The notes beneath the pieces are model-generated. The model saw only the letters and a program-made list of their open reading frames with translations. It was not told the origin of the DNA and did not search any database. This document shows, in pieces, positions 7,814 to 12,935 of a stretch of 12,935 nt of DNA. A program made the position numbers and the translations under genes. How positions within the stretch are numbered: position 1 is the first letter of the stretch; each line of letters starts with the position of its first letter. The DNA is from Deferribacteraceae bacterium (GTDB lineage Bacteria; Chrysiogenota; Deferribacteres; Deferribacterales; JAISNW01), in the NCBI GenBank assembly GCA_031276055.1, contig JAISNW010000150.1, forward strand, positions 1-12,935. The letters run 5' to 3'.

Positions 7814-8981
7814 ATCTCTATTAAGCATGTGTGATATTACAACAGGGAAAAAAGATTCAAATGATGCTGTCCGAGACGGACTGTACCCTTTTTTTACGTG
7901 TGCTCCCGAGCCATTGAGTATTAATGATTATGCATTTGATTGTAATGCTATACTTTTAACAGGTAATAATGCACAAGGAAACTTTTGTATTAATCGATAT
8001 GAAGGTAAGTTTAACGCCTATCAAAGAACTTATGTTATTACAGCTAAAAGATGTTACGATATAGATTATATAAAGTATTCGCTAGAACTGTATCTAACGC
8101 ATTTTAAAAAACTCTCGCACGGCTCACAGACGAAATTTTTAACCATGCAAATTCTAGAAAGCTGTTTAATCTTAGACTTACCAAAAAACGAGCAGAAAAT
8201 TCGTATAAAAATACTACTTTCTCTTGACCGCAAGATTGCCCTTAACAACGCCATTAATGCGGAGTTGGAGAAGGCGGCGAAGCTCTTATATAATTACTGG
8301 TTCGTTCAATTTGACTTCCCAAACTCTGAAGGCAAACCCTACCGCGCCTCAGGCGGCGCTATGGAGTATAACAAACAGCTAAAACGTGAAATACCAAAAG
8401 GGTGGCGGGTTGTTCCGTTAAGCGAAATAATAATTGAGAACAAACAAGCTCTAACTGATGATGAATATAAAAACGCTCTCTTTGGGCTTGATCTTTCAAT
8501 TATGCCAAGAAACACAATCTGCCTAAATCAGCGGGGGTTTGCAAATGACTTTGCTTCAAATCGCTTTCGTTTGAGAAAATATGATCTTCTCTTTGGTTCT
8601 ATCCGTCCTTATTTGAGGAAAGCGGGATTTGCAGCATTTGATGGAGTGCTTAACAGTTCAATAATGAACTTTCGTAATAAAAAAGTTCAAGATTACTCCT
8701 TTGCTCTTTGCACACTAACAGACGAAACGTTATTTAAATACGCTGATATGCGCAGCAACAGCAATGGCACACGAATGCCTACAATAAATGCTGCTGAATT
8801 GCTTGAATATAATCTTGCTTACGATCAAAAAACGGCGCTTGCTTTTAATGAACAATTGTTGCAATACTGGGAAATTATATCGCTAAATATAAATCAGAAT
8901 TTTGAACTCACCGCCCTTCGAGACTTTCTATTGCCTCTATTAATGAATGGACAGGTTAGAGTGGAGGAAAAAGGGAGTTAA
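7806..8981 (+). CDS. hsdS: Type I restriction-modification specificity subunit S
   Basis: The 391-residue DNA-recognition subunit has two target recognition domains (TRDs) separated by helical spacers, so it should read a bipartite asymmetric site. TRD1 is about residues 1-125, with GNNAQGN and NAYQRTYVI (69-77), typical of this fold. The central conserved region is about 130-205, with LDRKIALNNAINAELEKAA and a WFVQFDFPN stretch, ending in PKGWRVVPLSEI, which begins the second half. TRD2 is about 205-345, with GSIRPYLRKAGFA and a GTRMPTIN segment. The terminal conserved helix ends in DFLLPLLMNGQV. It starts 8 bases inside hsdM; AAAGGA lies 16 bases upstream, so coupling probably matters. The TRD segments look more AT-rich than the central spacer and hsdM, as expected for exchangeable domains. 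Its stop codon overlaps a possible convergent remnant. Confidence 0.95.
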   Translation: MNKSLLSMCDITTGKKDSNDAVRDGLYPFFTCAPEPLSINDYAFDCNAILLTGNNAQGNFCINRYEGKFNAYQRTYVITAKRCYDIDYIKYSLELYLTHFKKLSHGSQTKFLTMQILESCLILDLPKNEQKIRIKILLSLDRKIALNNAINAELEKAAKLLYNYWFVQFDFPNSEGKPYRASGGAMEYNKQLKREIPKGWRVVPLSEIIIENKQALTDDEYKNALFGLDLSIMPRNTICLNQRGFANDFASNRFRLRKYDLLFGSIRPYLRKAGFAAFDGVLNSSIMNFRNKKVQDYSFALCTLTDETLFKYADMRSNSNGTRMPTINAAELLEYNLAYDQKTALAFNEQLLQYWEIISLNINQNFELTALRDFLLPLLMNGQVRVEEKGS

Positions 8982-8992
8982 ATCCTTTGAAT

Positions 8993-9043
8993 CTCGGCAT
9001 GCGGCGCACTTGAAACTTCAAGTTCTTCAACCGTCATGCCGAG
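8993..9043. repeat. Nested inverted repeats after hsdS, possible terminator
   Basis: The outer arms are CTCGGCATG (8993-9001) and CATGCCGAG (9035-9043), a perfect 9 bp. Inside them is a second perfect palindrome, ACTTGAA (9008-9014) and TTCAAGT (9017-9023), with a 2-base loop. The structure begins 11 bases after the hsdS stop and is followed by CTTTTCC, so it may end hsd transcription, though the T-run is weak. It lies inside the coding-like minus-strand remnant. Confidence 0.45.
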
Positions 9044-9061
9044 CTTTTCCAAAGCTGCAAA

Positions 9062-9089
9062 TTCGGGAAATGCTTTAGCGGCGCCCGAA
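9062..9089 (-). terminator. Weak candidate terminator for the carboxylase operon
   Basis: On the minus strand TTCGGG (9089-9084) pairs with CCCGAA (9067-9062) across a 16-base loop and is followed by TTT. It starts about 35 bases after the biotin-carrier stop. The stem is short and the T-run minimal, so this is tentative. Confidence 0.25.
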
Positions 9090-9124
9090 AATTAGGAAGC
9101 TAAAAATAGGTTCATTGCAAAAAC

Positions 9125-9655
9125 CTAGTCTATTATCACCAGTTTATCCCCGCTGCTTACGGTTTTTCCTTCTTGAACGAAGAGCTCTTGAACAACCCCA
9201 TCTTTAGGCGCTCGTATCTCATTTTCCATCTTCATGGCAACAAGGATTAAGAGCGGATCGCCTGTTTTAACCTCCTGCCCCTTTTCCACTAAGACTTTTA
9301 AGATAAGTCCGGGCATCTGGGTTTCTATCACCTGCCTGCCCTGCAGCCCTTTAGCGACTCGTTCTTTTAAGAACTTCTTCATCTCATCCAGTATTTCTAT
9401 GCGGAAAAAGTCGTCTATCCTCTCCACATCGTAAACTGAATCTTTATAGTCAATCACCAGAGAGTAGACGATATTATTCACTATAAGGGAGTGCAGATTA
9501 TTGCCGCTGACCATATAGTCAACCTCAAACTCTTTGCCGTCAACCGCCACCTTAAAGATGTTTCTATTGGGGGAGGTGGATACGGACAGAATCTCAACAG
9601 GGATATAATCGTCAACCCCTTCTACTTTTGCAAAATATTGAGCTAGTTTAGCCAT
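9125..9655 (-). CDS. Biotin carboxyl carrier protein of an acyl-CoA carboxylase
   Basis: The 176-residue carrier holds biotin, which shuttles CO2 between the biotin carboxylase and the carboxyltransferase encoded just upstream. Residues about 108-176 form the biotinyl domain, with QMPGLILKVLVEKGQEV and the acceptor motif AMKM, where K142 is biotinylated, then the closing KTVSSGDKLVIID. Residues 1-105 form a separate, probably beta-rich domain (VDGKEFEVD, VNNIVYSLVID) ending in a charged helix. This may do the subunit-bridging work that the BT domain does in fused propionyl-CoA carboxylase alpha chains, but that is inference. The start at 9655 is strong: AGGAGG (9666-9661) lies 5 bases upstream and overlaps the stop codon of the biotin carboxylase. 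It is the third and last gene of the operon. A biotin ligase is not in the window. Confidence 0.93.
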   Translation of the reverse strand: MAKLAQYFAKVEGVDDYIPVEILSVSTSPNRNIFKVAVDGKEFEVDYMVSGNNLHSLIVNNIVYSLVIDYKDSVYDVERIDDFFRIEILDEMKKFLKERVAKGLQGRQVIETQMPGLILKVLVEKGQEVKTGDPLLILVAMKMENEIRAPKDGVVQELFVQEGKTVSSGDKLVIID

Positions 9656-9664
9656 CTCCCCCTC

Positions 9665-11179
9665 CTAAAATCTGTTGGCAATCTTTTGTAGTTTGCCGTA
9701 ATGTTTCCAAGGCGCCTCTCCCACAGCAGGCATGGTGGTTGCCCTAGCCGCGGCATCCCTCTCCCGCAGATACTGCTCTATAGCAGCGCCTATCACCGCC
9801 ACAGTCGGGTCGTTGTTTCTGCGGCGCTTCAGATCTTCTTTATCAAATTTGGTATCAATAAAGGTGGTATCATAGTTGCCAGAGAGGAAGGTTGGGTTAT
9901 GAAGCACGCGCAGGTGGAATTTAATGGTGGTTTTTATCCCCATGATCTTATATTCCCTAAGGGCGCGGATCATGTTCAAAATAGTGCTTTCGCGGTTTCT
10001 CCCCCAAGAGCATACCTTTGAGATCATAGGATCATAGTATATAGGCACAACATAGCCGCAGCTGGCGCCTGAATCCACTCGTACATTCCTGCCCTCTGGG
10101 GTGTCGTGAACCGTAATAAGACCAGGGCACGGCATGAAGTTGTTTTCAGGGTCTTCCGCATATATGCGGCACTCCATCGCAGCCCCTCTATGCTGGAGTT
10201 CGTCTTGTGTATATGGGAGCTTTTCACCTGAGGCGACTAAGATCATATCCCTTACAAGATCCACCCCTGTGCACATCTCTGTAACAAGGTGTTCCACCTG
10301 CAAGCGGGTATTCATCTCAAGAAAGTAGAAGTTCTGATCTTTATCAACGATGAACTCCAGAGTTCCCGCCGAAAAATATCCGATATTTTTGCACGCCTCC
10401 ACCGATAGAGCCAACATCTTTTCCCGCACATCCTGCCTTAAAAATGGGGATGGAGACTCTTCAATCACCTTTTGGTGGCGGCGTTGTATAGAACACTCCC
10501 TTTCATACATATGTATCAGGTTTCCATGGGTGTCGCCTAGCACCTGCACCTCAATATGGTGGGGTTCTAAAATATACTTTTCCACATAAACAGAATCATC
10601 GCCGAAGGCGTTTAACGCCTCACTGGTGGCGGCGCGCCAAGCTGAATCAATCTCCGCTTCGCTGTCTACTCGGCGCATCCCTTTCCCGCCGCCTCCTGCC
10701 GCCGCTTTCAGCATTATGGGATAGCCTATCTCGCGGGCGATCTTTTTTACCTCTTCAGCGGTTTTAAGAGGCTCTTCCGTGCCGGGCACTACAGGAAGCC
10801 CCGCTTTTATCATGGTTTTACGTGCGGCTGTCTTGTTGCCCATCATGCGGATAAGTTCAGCGGAAGGACCGATGAACACCACCCCTTCTCTTTCGCAGCG
10901 CTCCGCAAATTCAGGATTTTCTGAGTAAAAACCATATCCAGGGTGGATTGCCGCACCTGTCTTTTTGGCTATCTCTATAATATTATCTGCTTTTAAGTAG
11001 GAAACATCATCAATATTATCAGAGATGCAGTAGGATTCATTGGCGTAGCGCACATGGCGGGCGTTTCTATCCACATGGGTGTAAATTCCCACAGAGGCTA
11101 TATTCATAACTCGGCAGGTGCGCATAATGCGCATGGCTATTTCGCCGCGATTGGCTATCAAAACTTTGTTGATCTTCAT
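9665..11179 (-). CDS. accC: Biotin carboxylase subunit of acyl-CoA carboxylase
   Basis: The 504-residue enzyme carboxylates carrier-bound biotin using ATP and bicarbonate. The N-terminal domain begins IANRGEIAMRIMR, with HPGYGFYSENPEF (79-91) close behind. The ATP-grasp domain has the glycine loop AAAGGGGKGM (159-168), HHIEVQ (207-212), RRHQKVIEE (233-241) and the catalytic EMNTRLQVEH (288-297, with E288 and R292). The C-terminal carboxylase domain contains ECRIYAEDP. It is about 50 residues longer than E. coli AccC, the extra part being a charged and Ala-rich tail (about 450-504), possibly for docking with the separate carrier. The frame opens at GTG 11194, but ATG 11179 is preferred: GGAGG (11189-11185) sits 5 bases before it, and the protein then begins MKINKVLIANRG as relatives do. 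It lies between the carboxyltransferase (14-base gap) and carrier (9-base gap) genes. It could also serve another acyl-CoA carboxylase. Confidence 0.96.
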   Translation of the reverse strand: MKINKVLIANRGEIAMRIMRTCRVMNIASVGIYTHVDRNARHVRYANESYCISDNIDDVSYLKADNIIEIAKKTGAAIHPGYGFYSENPEFAERCEREGVVFIGPSAELIRMMGNKTAARKTMIKAGLPVVPGTEEPLKTAEEVKKIAREIGYPIMLKAAAGGGGKGMRRVDSEAEIDSAWRAATSEALNAFGDDSVYVEKYILEPHHIEVQVLGDTHGNLIHMYERECSIQRRHQKVIEESPSPFLRQDVREKMLALSVEACKNIGYFSAGTLEFIVDKDQNFYFLEMNTRLQVEHLVTEMCTGVDLVRDMILVASGEKLPYTQDELQHRGAAMECRIYAEDPENNFMPCPGLITVHDTPEGRNVRVDSGASCGYVVPIYYDPMISKVCSWGRNRESTILNMIRALREYKIMGIKTTIKFHLRVLHNPTFLSGNYDTTFIDTKFDKEDLKRRRNNDPTVAVIGAAIEQYLRERDAAARATTMPAVGEAPWKHYGKLQKIANRF

Positions 11180-11182
11180 ATT

Positions 11183-11191
11183 CCCCTCCCT
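11183..11191 (-). promoter_or_regulatory. Ribosome-binding site that decides the accC start
   Basis: AGGGAGGGG (11191-11183) contains the core GGAGG, 5 bases before ATG 11179. The alternative GTG at 11194 would place this site inside the coding region and has no comparable site of its own. Confidence 0.8.
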
Positions 11192-11193
11192 CA

Positions 11194-12732
11194 CTATAGC
11201 GGCAGATTGCTATGCTTTTTAGGCGGGTTGGAAAGCCGCTTATTGGCAAGCAGTTCAAAAGAGCGGATAAGTTTTGGTCTTGTAAGGGCGGGTTCCAAAA
11301 TTTCGTCTATATAGCCAAGCTCTGCAGCCCTATAAGGGTTTGCAAAGTTTTCGCGATACTCGCTCGTTAGACGATCCTTTGCAGCAACAGGATCAGCCGC
11401 CTCCGCAATCTCCTTGCGGTAGAGGATATTAACCGCCCCGTCAGGACCCATCACCGCTATCTCCGCCGTAGGGTACGCAAAGTTTATATCCGCCCTGATA
11501 TGCTTAGAGCTCATAACATCGTATGCACCGCCGTAGGCTTTCCTTGTTATGAGGGTAACTTTTGGAACGGTGGCTTCGCAGTAAGCATAAAGCAGTTTCG
11601 CCCCGTGCCTGATTATCCCGTCATACTCTTGAGCGACTCCAGGCAAGAAACCAGGCACATCAACGAAAGTTAGTATCGGTATATTAAAACAGTCGCAAAA
11701 ACGCACGAAACGTGCGCCCTTAACAGATGCATTAATATCAAGCGCCCCCGCAAGCACAGCAGGTTGATTTGCAACAACTCCTATAGACTTGCCGTTTAGC
11801 CTGATAAAACCTATGACGATATTTTTTGCATACTCTTCCATAACTTCAAAGAAGTTGCCGTCATCCGCCGCCAGCTTTATCACCTCTTTAATATCATAAG
11901 GGGTGTTGGGGTTCACGGGGATAATATTTTCAAGCGACGGCTCCATCCGGTTAGGATCATCTATAGTAGGCACGAACGGCGGCTCTTCCATATTGTTTTG
12001 AGGGAGGAAGCTCATCAACTCACGAATCTTAATGAGGCAGTCTATATCTGTTTCTGAGGCAAAGTGGGCAACCCCTGATTTTGAGTTGTGAGTGCTTGCG
12101 CCTCCAAGCTGCTCTTTAGTGACATCTTCCAGAGTAACGGTTTTAACCACATCGGGACCTGTTATAAACATATAGCTGGTATCTTTCACCATAAAGGTAA
12201 AGTCCGTAAGGGCAGGGGAGTAGACCGCTCCGCCTGCGCACGGGCCCATTATGGCGCTGATCTGCGGGATAACGCCGCTCATAAGGGAGTTGCGAAGGAA
12301 TATATCTGCGTAGCCGCCTAGCGATTTCACCCCTTCTTGAATACGGGCGCCGCCGGAGTCGTTAAGCCCTATTACAGGAGCGCCGACCTTCGCCGCCATA
12401 TCCATTATTTTCACAATCTTCTGAGCATACATCTCCGCTAGAGAACCGCCTAGAACGGTAAAATCTTGGGCAAAAACAAAAACGGTTCTATTATTTATCT
12501 GCCCATAGCCCGTAATAACGCCGTCACCGAGATACAGCTGTTTTTCAAGGCTTTTTTCCCGATGCACCACATACTTGTCAATTTCAACAAATGTAGCAGG
12601 GTCAAGCAGTTTGTCAACCCGCTCCCGAGCAGTCAATTTGCCCGCTTGATGCTGCTTTTTAATGCGCTCTTCACCGCCCATAAGCTCGGCTTTCTCGTTC
12701 AACTCCCGCAACTTCTTGATCTTTGTCTGCAT
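11194..12732 (-). CDS. pccB: Acyl-CoA (probably propionyl-CoA) carboxylase carboxyltransferase subunit
   Basis: The 512-residue protein moves the carboxyl group from biotin to an acyl-CoA; with propionyl-CoA this yields methylmalonyl-CoA. Both crotonase-fold halves are present: the N-half with [19 protein letters not shown] (123-141) and [13 protein letters not shown] (163-175), the C-half with [14 protein letters not shown] (356-369) and [15 protein letters not shown] (397-411). Asp405 in GGAYDV matches the residue linked to propionyl-CoA preference in the Streptomyces PccB/AccB work (Asp in PccB, Ile in AccB), which supports propionyl over acetyl. The length is normal. ATG 12732 has GGAGG 6 bases upstream. 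It is the first gene of a minus-strand operon with accC and the carrier. The related MmdA subunits of sodium-pump decarboxylases are an alternative, but the dedicated biotin carboxylase and absence of a membrane subunit favour a carboxylase. Confidence 0.93.
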   Translation of the reverse strand: MQTKIKKLRELNEKAELMGGEERIKKQHQAGKLTARERVDKLLDPATFVEIDKYVVHREKSLEKQLYLGDGVITGYGQINNRTVFVFAQDFTVLGGSLAEMYAQKIVKIMDMAAKVGAPVIGLNDSGGARIQEGVKSLGGYADIFLRNSLMSGVIPQISAIMGPCAGGAVYSPALTDFTFMVKDTSYMFITGPDVVKTVTLEDVTKEQLGGASTHNSKSGVAHFASETDIDCLIKIRELMSFLPQNNMEEPPFVPTIDDPNRMEPSLENIIPVNPNTPYDIKEVIKLAADDGNFFEVMEEYAKNIVIGFIRLNGKSIGVVANQPAVLAGALDINASVKGARFVRFCDCFNIPILTFVDVPGFLPGVAQEYDGIIRHGAKLLYAYCEATVPKVTLITRKAYGGAYDVMSSKHIRADINFAYPTAEIAVMGPDGAVNILYRKEIAEAADPVAAKDRLTSEYRENFANPYRAAELGYIDEILEPALTRPKLIRSFELLANKRLSNPPKKHSNLPL

Positions 12733-12761
12733 ACTCTCCCTCCAAAGATTAAATCAGATAG

Positions 12762-12790
12762 ATTGTGTCTGAAAACAACCATTGTGTCAA
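12762..12790 (-). promoter_or_regulatory. Probable sigma-70 promoter for the carboxylase operon
   Basis: On the minus strand a perfect TTGACA (12790-12785) is followed after 17 bases by CACAAT (12767-12762, four of six). It lies about 30 bases upstream of the carboxyltransferase ATG. The weak -10 with a perfect -35 could suit activation or modest expression. Confidence 0.5.
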
Positions 12791-12870
12791 GAAACTTTTA
12801 TTATCCAGATTGGGCTCTCTGTAAAATGTAAAAAATGATGTCCCTATACCCCAAAAGTGTTAAAATGGAT

Positions 12871-12890
12871 TTGTTAGAACAAATTAACAA
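12871..12890. repeat. Short dyad before the divergent gene
   Basis: TTGTTA (12871-12876) and TAACAA (12885-12890) are inverted 6-bp arms 8 bases apart, and TTGTT-AG-AACAA (12871-12882) is a second, overlapping palindrome. It lies 17 bases before the ATG at 12908 and could be an operator; it is AT-rich, so chance is plausible. Confidence 0.3.
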
Positions 12891-12907
12891 CAGGAGCAAG
12901 GGACAAT

Positions 12908-12935
12908 ATGGATGATACTGGAAAACGCAGGGAAT
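12908..12935 (+). CDS. Start of an unidentified gene (first nine codons)
   Basis: ATG at 12908 begins MDDTGKRRE and runs off the window. AGGAG (12892-12896) and AAGGGA (12898-12903) precede it at 11 and 4 bases. It is divergent from the carboxylase operon. The possible -10 TAAAAT near 12861-12866 has no good -35. Nine residues are too few to name a family; a KRRE stretch near the N-terminus is common in PilZ proteins, but that is only a hint. Confidence 0.55.

Larger units (their letters stand above)
8978..9091 (-). pseudogene. Possible C-terminal remnant of an unknown gene
   Basis: Between the biotin-carrier gene and hsdS the minus strand has a 37-codon open frame that reads very protein-like, for example FPEFAALEKLGMTVEELEV, and ends at TAA (8980-8978), overlapping the hsdS stop. 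It is closed upstream by TAA at 9094-9092. No good start or ribosome-binding site precedes it, although an internal ATG exists at the GMT stretch. It could be the tail of a gene removed when the hsd cassette arrived, or a very small gene, or chance. I do not recognise the family. Confidence 0.35.

Noticed and set aside
3353..8254. Several minus- and plus-frame open frames of 60-136 codons inside hsdR, hsdM and hsdS
   Set aside because: They are shadows of well-supported genes, with no ribosome-binding sites or recognisable protein character.
9665..11194. GTG start for the biotin carboxylase at 11194
   Set aside because: A strong Shine-Dalgarno lies between it and the ATG at 11179, which matches the usual N-terminus.
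11194..12732. Sodium-pumping methylmalonyl-CoA decarboxylase alpha subunit
   Set aside because: The operon contains a biotin carboxylase and no membrane beta subunit, so an ATP-dependent carboxylase fits better.
9234..12831. Plus-strand open frames across the carboxylase operon
   Set aside because: They are antisense to conserved catalytic domains; no independent evidence of coding.

Overview
The window reads as ordinary bacterial chromosome, roughly mid-40s % GC by eye, from a Gram-negative-type organism with methylmalonyl-CoA/cobalamin metabolism. The protein styles would suit an anaerobic or respiratory lineage such as Deferribacterota or a deltaproteobacterial-type phylum, but this assignment is a weak inference. 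There is no gene desert: the longest stretch without a confident gene is about 175 bases. I see no tRNA, rRNA, CRISPR array, insertion sequence or riboswitch.

Layout from left to right. (1) 1-1466, minus strand: a membrane-anchored PAS sensor histidine kinase, cut off by the window start. (2) 1582-2975, minus strand: cobA (corrinoid adenosyltransferase) translationally coupled by a GTGA overlap to a 291-residue uncharacterised membrane protein. cobA is preceded by a perfect TTGACA-17-TATAAT promoter. (3) 3120-8981, plus strand: a compact type I restriction-modification operon, hsdR-hsdM-hsdS, whose genes overlap by 4 and 8 bases and which has its own promoter facing away from cobA. (4) 8978-9124: a junction with nested inverted repeats, a short coding-like minus-strand remnant and a 9-bp repeat that is inverted relative to one at the left side of the hsd cassette. 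(5) 9125-12732, minus strand: a three-gene acyl-CoA (probably propionyl-CoA) carboxylase operon, in transcription order carboxyltransferase, biotin carboxylase, biotin carrier protein, again with a good promoter. (6) 12908 to the end: the first nine codons of a divergent plus-strand gene.

How the genes fit together. Propionyl-CoA carboxylase makes methylmalonyl-CoA, whose further conversion by methylmalonyl-CoA mutase needs adenosylcobalamin, the product of CobA. cobA and the carboxylase operon lie on the same strand on either side of the hsd cassette. This suggests that the restriction system was inserted between two metabolically related units. The hsd genes form a complete, apparently intact defence system: nuclease/translocase, methylase and specificity subunit.

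No clearly new multi-gene system is visible. The most open questions are the unknown membrane protein coupled to cobA, the boundaries of the hsd cassette, and the coding-like remnant beside hsdS.
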